11,070 nucleotides of DNA from Candidatus Woesearchaeota archaeon (GTDB taxonomy: Archaea; Nanobdellota; Nanobdellia; Woesearchaeales; JAGVYO01), in contig JAGVYO010000003.1 in the NCBI GenBank assembly GCA_018303225.1, positions 1 to 11,070 on the forward strand, in the 5' to 3' direction. This document shows positions 1-6,130 of the stretch, piece by piece (the first letter of the stretch is position 1; each line of letters begins with the position of its first letter). The notes under the pieces are model-generated. The model made no database searches. It worked only from the letters and a program-made list of their open reading frames with translations, and was not told the origin of the DNA. Position numbers and translations under genes: made by a program.

Positions 1-312
1 GGCCGGCATTTCCGCTTCGGATATTGATTTTGCAGAGGTGCACGACGCCTTCACGATTGTGGAGCTGATGGCATACGAGGATTTGGGGTTTGCGGAGAAA
101 GGGAAAGGCAATGCGCTGATACAGGACGGCACTACAAGATTGGACGGGAAGCTGCCTGTCAATATGAGCGGCGGCCTGAAGGCCAAAGGCCATCCCATAT
201 CTGCGACCGGATTGTCGCAGATATATGAGCTGACGAAACAATTGCGTAATGAAGCCGGAGAGAGACAGGTTCGCGGCAAGATAGCGCTGGCGCAAAACAT
301 TGGAGGCTGCGG
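1..312 (+). repeat. Thiolase direct repeat, left copy
   Basis: Direct repeat of 2911-3222 with 303 of 312 bases identical; the left edge of the window hides how far it extends upstream. All nine differences are silent third-position or leucine-codon changes. Identity falls abruptly after 312 to 26 of the last 43 bases. Confidence 0.95.
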
Positions 313-355
313 CGGCACGGTCAGTGTCCATATACTCAGGAAGGTGGCAGGATAA
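1..355 (+). CDS. SCP2-type thiolase, C-terminal part (copy 1, 5' end outside window)
   Basis: The gene is open from the left edge; codons are in register from base 2. The visible 117 residues are the C-terminal third of an SCP2/archaeal acetyl-CoA acetyltransferase-type thiolase. Visible marks are EVHDAF (active-site His), VNMSGGLKAKGHPISATG (the GHP histidine that activates the second acyl-CoA) and NIGGCGG near the C-terminus. Thiolases of this family join two acyl-CoAs by Claisen condensation, or cleave them in reverse. In archaea they commonly work with a DUF35 protein and HMG-CoA synthase. The stop lies one base before the ATG of the DUF35-DUF362 gene, so the two should be cotranscribed. 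Bases 1-312 are 97% identical to the 3' part of the second thiolase at 2911-3222, with every difference silent. Because copy 2 is broken, this may be the working enzyme. Substrate chain length cannot be read from the sequence. Confidence 0.9.
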   Translation, partial: AGISASDIDFAEVHDAFTIVELMAYEDLGFAEKGKGNALIQDGTTRLDGKLPVNMSGGLKAKGHPISATGLSQIYELTKQLRNEAGERQVRGKIALAQNIGGCGGTVSVHILRKVAG

Positions 356-356
356 G

Positions 357-1457
357 ATGCAACGATGGGTCTGCAAGAAGTGCAACAAGAAATGGATTTA
401 TCCGGTAGAAAAATGCATCTACTGCAAAGGCCCGATCGAGAAGATAGTAGGAGCCACGGCAAATGTAGTGGGCTTCACAAAAGTATTTGTCCCCTCGCCG
501 ATGCATCCGATTGTCCCTTATAACATCATCATCCTGGAAGACGAGAACGGCAACCGTATCCCGAAGAAAACCATGAGGGAATATAAGATAGGAGACCGAT
601 ACGAGGAAAAGACCTCGGGAAATGGGCATGCTGTTTCCATCGTGAAAACAAAATACGATGTTGCAGAAGCCGTAAAAAAAGCGCTGATGCTGATCGAATG
701 GAAGCCGAAGAAGGGCGCCAAAATCCTTATCAAGCCGAACATGGAAGAAGCCGCGTATCCCTACCAGGCCATCACCACCAATCCAGCGGTGCTGGAAGCA
801 GTCATCCAGATTCTGAAAGAGCAAGGCGTCTCTTCCGAAAACATAACCGTAGCCGAGCAGCCCAATCCGGGCGTGGATAGCAAGAAAGCGCTGGAACGGA
901 GCGAGCTCGGGGCTGTATGCGAAAGGCACAGCATACGATTCGTGAATCTGGCAGAAACGGAATTTGAAACGAAGACCGTGGACAAATATGAGTTTGAGAT
1001 CTCCAAGGAAGTGCTCAGTAAAGATATCATCATCAATATACCTGTGCTCAAGACCAACAGCATGATCGTCGCGTCAGGGGCGTTGGAGAACATGCGGAGA
1101 TGCCTGAGCAACAGGAGCCAGGAGGCGTTGATGAAGGGTAACCCGCTAGAAGCACTGGCGTATCTGCAAAAGGCATTGCCTAAGTATATTACCCTCGGCG
1201 ACGCCACCATCGGCATGCAGGGAGACGGACCGCTGCAGAGCGGAGAGCCCGCATTCCTCAACCTGGTGCTGGCCAGCCGGGATCCGGTAGCCCTTGACAA
1301 AGTGTTTTGTGAGCTTGGAATGCTGCCGACAGCCCCCTACCTAAAGATAGCCGCACAGGCCGATATCGGACAGATCGAGAATATCGAGATTGTAGGAGAC
1401 GAGCTGGAAGCCATCAAATACCCGCTCAAGCAACCGCGCATGAAGGTGAGGACGTAA
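357..1457 (+). CDS. Fusion of DUF35-type zinc ribbon/OB-fold with a DUF362 domain
   Basis: A 366-residue protein starting at ATG 357, one base after the thiolase stop. The N-terminus is a zinc ribbon (C6-x2-C9 and C20-x2-C23), followed by an OB-fold-like stretch (about residues 28-84, with GFTKVFVPSP, PYNIIILED and YKIGD). This is the layout of DUF35 acyl-CoA-binding partners of thiolases. Residues about 92-366 match DUF362: KPN at 126-128, TTNP at 140-143, PVLKT at 229-233, GALENMRR at 241-248, and ASRDPVALD at 306-314. DUF362 has no settled function, and the CxxCxxCxxxC ferredoxin motif found in many members is absent. In archaea DUF35 bridges thiolase and HMG-CoA synthase, so I infer that the N-terminal part docks on a thiolase. 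The role of the DUF362 half is unknown. An open frame extends upstream to 300, but that part is antiphase to the thiolase and does not resemble the family. Confidence 0.85.
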   Translation: MQRWVCKKCNKKWIYPVEKCIYCKGPIEKIVGATANVVGFTKVFVPSPMHPIVPYNIIILEDENGNRIPKKTMREYKIGDRYEEKTSGNGHAVSIVKTKYDVAEAVKKALMLIEWKPKKGAKILIKPNMEEAAYPYQAITTNPAVLEAVIQILKEQGVSSENITVAEQPNPGVDSKKALERSELGAVCERHSIRFVNLAETEFETKTVDKYEFEISKEVLSKDIIINIPVLKTNSMIVASGALENMRRCLSNRSQEALMKGNPLEALAYLQKALPKYITLGDATIGMQGDGPLQSGEPAFLNLVLASRDPVALDKVFCELGMLPTAPYLKIAAQADIGQIENIEIVGDELEAIKYPLKQPRMKVRT

Positions 1458-1458
1458 A

Positions 1459-2196
1459 ATGGAGCTGAAAGATAAGATCGCTTTGGTCACCGGCGCTTCC
1501 AAAGGCATCGGGAAAGAGATTGCCATCACATTGGCAAAAAGAGGAGCTGCCGTGATCGTGAATTACAACAGCGACGCAAAGGGTGCTGAGAGGACAGCAG
1601 AAGAGATAAGGAAAAGCAATGGGGAAGCATTCATTGTGAAAGCCAATGTCGCAGAGCGCGAAGAAGTGGCGTCCATGTTCAGGGAGATCGGGAAGAAATA
1701 TGGACGTGTTGATATCCTGGTGAACAACGCCGGCATCACCCAAGACAGGACCTTGGCCAAAATGAGCGACGAAGAATGGGACAAGGTCATTGGAGTTAAC
1801 CTGACCGGCGCCTTTAACGTGGCAAGAGAGGCCCTGAAGCTCATGCCAGAAGGGGGCCGGATCATCAACATGTCTTCCATCGCTGCCATGACCGGAAATT
1901 TCGGCCAGACCAACTATGCAGCCACCAAGGCAGGCCTGATCGGGTTCACCAAATCCCTGGCCAAAGAGGTAGGGAAGAGAAGGATTACCGTGAATGCAGT
2001 CGCTCCGGGATTCATCAAGACCGAGATGACCGACAGGATTCCATTCCTGAAACGAAAGATTCTGCTTTCGCTCATCCCATTGGGGCGGGAAGGCACAGCC
2101 ACGGATGTGGCAGATGCGATCGTGTTCCTGGCATCGGAGAAATCATCGTACATCACCGGTGAAACCATCAATATCAACGGAGGGATGTCGTTATAA
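1459..2196 (+). CDS. fabG: 3-oxoacyl reductase, FabG-type SDR
   Basis: A 245-residue classical short-chain dehydrogenase, the usual FabG length. It has the cofactor loop TGASKGIG (11-18), NNAG (89-92), the catalytic serine (S139/S140 in INMSS), and Y153-x3-K157 in NYAATKAG. The C-terminus YITGETININGG is typical of the family. FabG enzymes reduce 3-ketoacyl thioesters to the (R)-3-hydroxy form with NADPH. That stereochemistry fits the MaoC-type dehydratase further down the same string. Acceptance of CoA thioesters rather than ACP thioesters is inferred from the absence of an ACP gene and the presence of thiolases. The start ATG is one base after the previous stop, with a GAGG ribosome-binding site at 1448-1451. 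The stop TAA shares its last base with the ATG of the next thiolase (TAATG). Acetoacetyl-CoA reductase (PhaB-like) activity is an alternative. Confidence 0.93.
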   Translation: MELKDKIALVTGASKGIGKEIAITLAKRGAAVIVNYNSDAKGAERTAEEIRKSNGEAFIVKANVAEREEVASMFREIGKKYGRVDILVNNAGITQDRTLAKMSDEEWDKVIGVNLTGAFNVAREALKLMPEGGRIINMSSIAAMTGNFGQTNYAATKAGLIGFTKSLAKEVGKRRITVNAVAPGFIKTEMTDRIPFLKRKILLSLIPLGREGTATDVADAIVFLASEKSSYITGETININGGMSL

Positions 2197-3265
2197 TGTT
2201 CGTCAAAGGCGTTGGCATGACCAAGTTTGGGACCGGGAATAGGAGTTCGCAGGAGATGATCTACGAGGCCGCCTTTGAGGCGCTGCAGGATGCAGGCATG
2301 TCCATGAAAGATATTGAAGGCGTCGTAGTCACCAATATGGATTTTTTCTCCAACGGCGAGCGCCAACGGCATTCTGCCTCCATGATCAACAGTGTCCTCA
2401 ATACCAAAGCGCAGGTCATCCGCATCATCTCAGGATGCAGCGGAGGGGGCAATGCAGTATGGGCCGGCCAGAATCTGGATTACAATAACGTGCTGGTGAT
2501 AGGCTTCGAAAAACTCGTAGCAGGCAATACCGACGCAAGGACCGATGAGATCCTGATGGGAGGAGAGCGCATCTACGAGCAGGCCGAGGGGATGATATTT
2601 CCAGCTCAGAACGCGTTGGTGGCGCAGCAGCACATGCTGAAGTACGGCACCACCGAAGATGATTTTGCGCAGGTGGCGCTGAAGAACCATGAGAATAGAT
2701 AAAAAAATCGCCGATGGTCGCTTCGCCGCTGCGGTTGTTTGACTGCAGCCTGAGCGTGAACGGCGCGGCAGCTGCTGTTCTTACCAAAGACAAGACCGAC
2801 GTGGAGATCATCGGTTCGGGCCTTGCCACGGATTCGCTGCCCACGTTTGAGCGCGAGGACATCACGACGTGGGAAGCCACGAAGCGGGCTTCCGAAGCAG
2901 CCTATAACCAGGCCGGCATTTCCGCTTCGGATATTGATTTTGCAGAAGTGCACGACGCCTTCACGATTGTGGAGCTGATGGCATACGAGGATTTGGGCTT
3001 TGCGGAGAAAGGGAAAGGCAATGCGCTGATACAGGACGGCACTACAAGATTGGACGGGAAGCTGCCTGTCAATATGAGCGGCGGTTTAAAGGCCAAAGGC
3101 CACCCCATATCTGCGACCGGATTGTCGCAGATATATGAGTTGACGAAACAATTGCGTAATGAAGCCGGAGAGAGACAGGTTCGTGGCAAGATAGCGCTGG
3201 CGCAGAACATTGGAGGCTGCGGAGCCAACGTAGCAGTGCATATTCTGAAAAAAGTAGCGGGCTAA
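2196..3265 (+). pseudogene. SCP2-type thiolase (copy 2) broken by internal deletion/frameshift
   Basis: The N-terminal half (2196-2702, 168 residues) carries the nucleophile C81 in SGCSGGG and ends KNHENR-stop. The C-terminal half continues in another frame (about 2699-3265) from KKSPMVASPLRLFD, with EVHDAF and GHPISATG intact. In the thiolase-like gene at 4304, the equivalent gap between the HAQG and SALVA motifs is 19 codons (57 bases). Here only about 8 bases (2700-2707, TAAAAAAA) remain, so about 49 bases are missing and the frame is lost. The missing loop normally includes the conserved NxxAQF region. The second half has an in-frame ATG at 2714 but no ribosome-binding site before it. Either the gene is dead, or two separate halves are made, or this is an assembly error promoted by the near-identical upstream copy. 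The halves together would otherwise make a normal archaeal thiolase. The start overlaps fabG by one base, with GGAGG at 2179-2183. Confidence 0.85.
2911..3222 (+). repeat. Thiolase direct repeat, right copy
   Basis: Partner of 1-312, 2910 bases away, in the same orientation. Recombination between the copies would remove the DUF35-DUF362 and fabG genes. Confidence 0.95.
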
Positions 3266-3266
3266 A

Positions 3267-4304
3267 ATGGCAGGCATCGTAGGGTACGGCGCGTATATTC
3301 CTTTCTATCGTATTAAGGCAGAAGAGATCGCCAAGACATGGGGAAAAGAGGCAGGAGCCGTAAAGAAAGGGCTGGCCATGGAAGAGAAGTCCGTGGCCGC
3401 AGCGGATGAAGACACCGTGACCATGTCGGTGGAAGCATCATTGAATGCCCTGAAGAGAGCCGGCATCGACAGGAAGAAGATAGGAGCCGTCTATTCGGGT
3501 TCTGAATCCAAAGTCTATGCCGTAAAACCCAACGCAACCATCATCGGGGAGATGCTGGACATCGGAAATAATTATACAGCTGCCGATCTGGAATTCGCCT
3601 GCAAAGCCGGAACAGCCGGTCTTCAGGCGGCATTGGCCATGGTCAAGGCAGGGATGATCGAATACGGCCTTGCCATCGGTGCTGACACCGCCCAGGCAAA
3701 GCCCGGAGATATCCTGGAATACACCGCCTCTTCGGGAGCTGCGGCTTTTATCGTCGGCAATAAGAAGGAAGAGATTATCGCAGAATTTGAAGGGACCGCA
3801 TCGGTCTCTTCGGATACGCCGGATTTCTGGCGGAGGAACCTGCAGCCGTATCCGGAACACGGAGAAAGGTTCACCGGCGAACCCGCCTATTTCAGGCATG
3901 TAGTGGGCACCACAAAAGCCCTCATGGAACAATTGAAGCTCAAGGTAGAGGATATCGACCACATGGTCTTCCACACGCCCAATGGAAAATTTCCGATGAA
4001 AGCAGGAAAAATGCTGGGCTTCCCGGAAAAAAAGACAGCAGCCAATCTGCTCGTCTCAGAAATCGGGAATACGTACTCCGGGGCCTCGCTGCTCGTATTG
4101 ACGCATGTCCTGGACAACGCAAAGCCCGGCGAGCGCATCGTAGTGACTTCGTTCGGGAGCGGCGCCGGCTCGGATGCCTTCTCGTTCAAAGTGACGGACA
4201 GCATAACCAGGAAGCAAAAGAATGCACCCGCTACCCGATTGTATGCGGACCGTAAGAGGTATGTCGATTATGCATCCTACGCCAAGATGAGGGGGGTGTT
4301 CTGA
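3267..4304 (+). CDS. Hydroxymethylglutaryl-CoA synthase, archaeal type
   Basis: A 345-residue protein, the usual length of archaeal HMG-CoA synthases, beginning MAGIVGYGAYIPFYRI as they do. Catalytic residues are all visible: E80 in SGSE, nucleophile C112 in ADLEFACKAGTAG, H236 in HMVFHTPNG, and the IGNTYSGAS (266-274) and GSGAGSDAF (297-305) loops. The enzyme condenses acetyl-CoA with acetoacetyl-CoA to HMG-CoA, the committed precursor of mevalonate and archaeal isoprenoid lipids. In archaea it forms a complex with acetoacetyl-CoA thiolase and DUF35 that channels the intermediate. The order here (HMG-CoA synthase, thiolase homologue, DUF35) is the familiar archaeal one, but both partners are altered. 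The gene starts one base after the broken thiolase and overlaps the next gene by one base (TGATG). A role as a ketoacyl-synthase-like condenser in the fatty-acyl route is possible but less likely with this conservation. Confidence 0.93.
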   Translation: MAGIVGYGAYIPFYRIKAEEIAKTWGKEAGAVKKGLAMEEKSVAAADEDTVTMSVEASLNALKRAGIDRKKIGAVYSGSESKVYAVKPNATIIGEMLDIGNNYTAADLEFACKAGTAGLQAALAMVKAGMIEYGLAIGADTAQAKPGDILEYTASSGAAAFIVGNKKEEIIAEFEGTASVSSDTPDFWRRNLQPYPEHGERFTGEPAYFRHVVGTTKALMEQLKLKVEDIDHMVFHTPNGKFPMKAGKMLGFPEKKTAANLLVSEIGNTYSGASLLVLTHVLDNAKPGERIVVTSFGSGAGSDAFSFKVTDSITRKQKNAPATRLYADRKRYVDYASYAKMRGVF

Positions 4305-5410
4305 TGGCCGCCATTGTCGCGATAGGCATCACGCGTTTCGGAGACCGATGGGATAAAGACGAGCTGGGATTGGCAGAAGAAGTCCTGGAGAATCTGAAAA
4401 GAGAAGAGGGTAACGCTGTGAAAGAGGCAGAAGAAATCTTCCTGGCCAATACCTCTTATCCATTGATACGGAAAAACATGAGCCTGCAGCAGGAAGTGGC
4501 AGAAAAAACAGGCATATCCTGCATCCATACCTTTCATGAGGAATGCAGCGGAAGCATCGCGCTGCAGAACGCCGCCGAAGCCGTAGATTCCGGAAGGATA
4601 TACAAAGCGCTGGTCATCGGGACCGACAAGATGTCCGACCTGACCTCGGCAGAGATACAGCAGCTTTCCGCCTTTTCGTTAAAGGAGGAATGGCAGAAAA
4701 ACAGCTTATCATTGGCAGCCGCTTATGCACTGCTGGAAAAGAGCTATCTTGAAAGGTATAAGAAAAAGCCCGAGGAAATGGCCGCATTGGCAGTCAAGGC
4801 CCACGCGCAGGGCAGCAGAAACAGGAATGCGCAATTCCAGAATGTGCTTTCCAAAGAGCAGGTGAACCAGAGCGCCCTCGTAGCAGAGCCGATCCGCCAG
4901 CTGGAATGCGCAGATTGGTGCGACGGCGCTGTCGCCATGTTCGTCGTAAGCGATAAGGAAGCAGAGAGCTACAAAAAAAAGATTTATCTGAAAGAACATG
5001 TCCAGGTTGTATCGGGTTCGCCGTTGGATAAAGAAAACACGTTTGGATCCGCCATCCGGAAAGCAGCAGGCATGGTAAAGACGAAAATAGAGGACATCGA
5101 CGTTTTTGAGATGCATGAGGTATTCTCATTCGGAGAAGTGATGTGCGCAGAGGGTCTGGGATGCTGCAGATCCGGTGAAGGCCTGCAATGGATCGGAAAA
5201 AATAATGAGAAAGTGAATCCGGGAGGCGGCATGAAGGCATGCGGCTACGTGCCGGCTGCCAACGGCCTGCGCCAGGCGGCTGAGATCGTGCTGCAGCTGA
5301 GGAATGCAGCAGGAGAAAGACAAATAAAGAATGCCAAGACCGGACTCAGCGTCAATCTTAACGGAACAGGTGAAAAAGCCGCCATAAACATATTTTCGGT
5401 GAAAAAATGA
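4304..5410 (+). CDS. Divergent thiolase-like protein lacking the GHP histidine
   Basis: A 368-residue full-length SCP2-type thiolase homologue that differs clearly from the other two copies. The nucleophile position is kept (C81 in HEECSGSIA), and so is the first histidine (H271 in FEMHEVF). The usual GGLKxxGHPxxATG loop, however, reads GGGMKACGYVPAANG, putting Y315 where the second catalytic histidine belongs. The NxxGxG loop remains as NLNGTG. It sits between HMG-CoA synthase and a DUF35 protein, where acetoacetyl-CoA thiolase stands in other archaea, overlapping by one and four bases. A GGTG site at 4295-4298 fits its start. It may be a structural or regulatory subunit of the thiolase/DUF35/HMG-CoA synthase complex, or a condensing enzyme with altered chemistry; BbsB-type thiolases that also pair with DUF35 proteins are another relative to consider. 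Activity cannot be judged from the sequence alone. Confidence 0.87.
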   Translation: MAAIVAIGITRFGDRWDKDELGLAEEVLENLKREEGNAVKEAEEIFLANTSYPLIRKNMSLQQEVAEKTGISCIHTFHEECSGSIALQNAAEAVDSGRIYKALVIGTDKMSDLTSAEIQQLSAFSLKEEWQKNSLSLAAAYALLEKSYLERYKKKPEEMAALAVKAHAQGSRNRNAQFQNVLSKEQVNQSALVAEPIRQLECADWCDGAVAMFVVSDKEAESYKKKIYLKEHVQVVSGSPLDKENTFGSAIRKAAGMVKTKIEDIDVFEMHEVFSFGEVMCAEGLGCCRSGEGLQWIGKNNEKVNPGGGMKACGYVPAANGLRQAAEIVLQLRNAAGERQIKNAKTGLSVNLNGTGEKAAINIFSVKK

Positions 5411-5715
5411 TCGGTTTCAGGGTCGCAGAGAATTGGAGAGGACTGGAGAAGAGCAGGAAACTCCTGGACAAAGAAGGGACGCTCCTTTCGTACACAGTTG
5501 TCCATAGTCCACCTGCCGGAAAAGAGAATACTGTTCCATTTTATCTGGGCCAAGTCAGTCTGGAGGACAAAATCACCCATATCATGGAGATAGTGGACGC
5601 AGAAAAAGAAAAGATAAAAAAAGGGGCCCGTGTAAGGACCTGTCTGAGAAGGATCCATGTGCAGGGCAGGAAGGGCCTGATCGGGTATGGCATCAAATGC
5701 AGGGTGACCGGATGA
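5407..5715 (+). CDS. DUF35 OB-fold protein without zinc ribbon
   Basis: A 102-residue protein. Residues about 24-97 match the OB-fold half of DUF35 acyl-CoA-binding proteins: GTLLSYTVVHSPP, PFYLGQVSLED, IKKGARVRTCLRRI and GLIGYGIKC. The N-terminal zinc ribbon that normally precedes this fold (two CxxC pairs) is missing. Residues 1-23 contain no cysteine and look helical. Family members sit beside thiolases and HMG-CoA synthase and hold acyl-CoA pantetheine between their active sites. The start is set by a 4-base ATGA overlap with the thiolase-like gene and a GGTGA ribosome-binding site at 5398-5402. The same overlap recurs at its 3' end with the MaoC gene. It most likely partners the thiolase-like protein encoded just before it. 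The other DUF35 domain in the window, fused to DUF362, keeps its zinc ribbon. Confidence 0.85.
   Translation: MIGFRVAENWRGLEKSRKLLDKEGTLLSYTVVHSPPAGKENTVPFYLGQVSLEDKITHIMEIVDAEKEKIKKGARVRTCLRRIHVQGRKGLIGYGIKCRVTG
5703..5707 (+). promoter_or_regulatory. Ribosome-binding site deciding the MaoC start
   Basis: GGTGA lies four bases before ATG 5712. An upstream in-frame ATG at 5697 would place this site inside the coding region and has no comparable site of its own. It therefore supports 5712, which also gives an ATGA overlap with the preceding stop. Confidence 0.7.
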
Positions 5716-6128
5716 AGTACGATGATTTCAAAGTAGGGTACCAGGGAAAATATACACGAACCATTACCGAAGAGCTCAACAAGCGTTTCGCGGATGTGAT
5801 CGGTGACTACAATCCGGTCCACTTCGATGAAGCGCGCATGAAAAAATCTGTTTTCGGAAAACGGGCCACCAACGGGTTCCTGACCGAGAGCACCATCGCC
5901 GTAGCCCTGGTGGAGATGTTCACCTCCAACGAAAGCATCATCATCGCGCTGAAGAAAGAGGTCACCTTGCTGGCGCCGGTCTTCATGGGCGACACCGTGA
6001 CGGCCATCGTGACCGTCAGCGAGCGCATCCCTGAAAAGAAAAGGCTGTGGTGCGATGTGAAGATAGTAAACCAGGACAAGAAGGCCGTGCTGGCGGCAAA
6101 GTATCTTGTGAAGATTCTGGAGATATGA
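5712..6128 (+). CDS. MaoC-type (R)-specific enoyl-CoA hydratase / 3-hydroxyacyl dehydratase
   Basis: A 138-residue single hot-dog domain, the usual size of PhaJ/MaoC-type hydratases. The hydratase-2 motif is clear: F26-ADVIG-D32-YNPV-H37-FDEA, with D32 and H37 as the catalytic pair. The second signature normally reads AHGML but here is RATNGFLTES, with N54-G55 replacing His-Gly. These enzymes interconvert (R)-3-hydroxyacyl and trans-2-enoyl thioesters. Between a FabG reductase and an enoyl reductase, the expected direction is dehydration during chain building. The start at 5712 is preferred over 5697 because it gives the ATGA overlap and the well-placed GGTGA site. The stop is two bases before the start chosen for the next gene. 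Substrate length cannot be told from the sequence. Confidence 0.9.
   Translation: MKYDDFKVGYQGKYTRTITEELNKRFADVIGDYNPVHFDEARMKKSVFGKRATNGFLTESTIAVALVEMFTSNESIIIALKKEVTLLAPVFMGDTVTAIVTVSERIPEKKRLWCDVKIVNQDKKAVLAAKYLVKILEI
6119..6122 (+). promoter_or_regulatory. Ribosome-binding site deciding the enoyl-reductase start
   Basis: GGAG is eight bases before ATG 6131. Placed in the register of the anti-Shine-Dalgarno complement GGAGGTGA, this gives the same spacing as the sites of the genes at 1459, 4304, 5407, 5712 and the uS2 gene. The in-frame ATG at 6125 is too close to it. Confidence 0.6.
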
Positions 6129-6130
6129 GA

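Noticed and set aside
300..356. Upstream extension of the DUF35-DUF362 gene
   Set aside because: This part is antiphase to the thiolase end, and the zinc-ribbon protein starts naturally at ATG 357.
336..929. Long reverse open frame under the DUF35-DUF362 gene
   Set aside because: It is a shadow of the forward gene with no ribosome-binding site or recognisable domain.
2697..2716. Programmed or transcriptional slippage at the A7 run to restore the second thiolase
   Set aside because: The zero-frame stop TAA (2700-2702) is reached at the start of the A-run, so gain or loss of A residues downstream cannot bypass it, and about 16 or more residues would still be missing.
2714..3265. Independent gene starting at ATG 2714
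   Set aside because: The product is exactly the C-terminal half of a thiolase, lacks the nucleophile cysteine and has no ribosome-binding site; it is better read as part of a broken gene.
5697..5711. Earlier MaoC start
   Set aside because: It would absorb the GGTGA site and break the ATGA overlap pattern; the five extra residues (MQGDR) do not look like the family N-terminus.
6047..6130. Longer SDR start upstream
   Set aside because: It would overlap the MaoC gene by over 80 bases, and the residues before MVFEKNLLKGK do not resemble SDRs.
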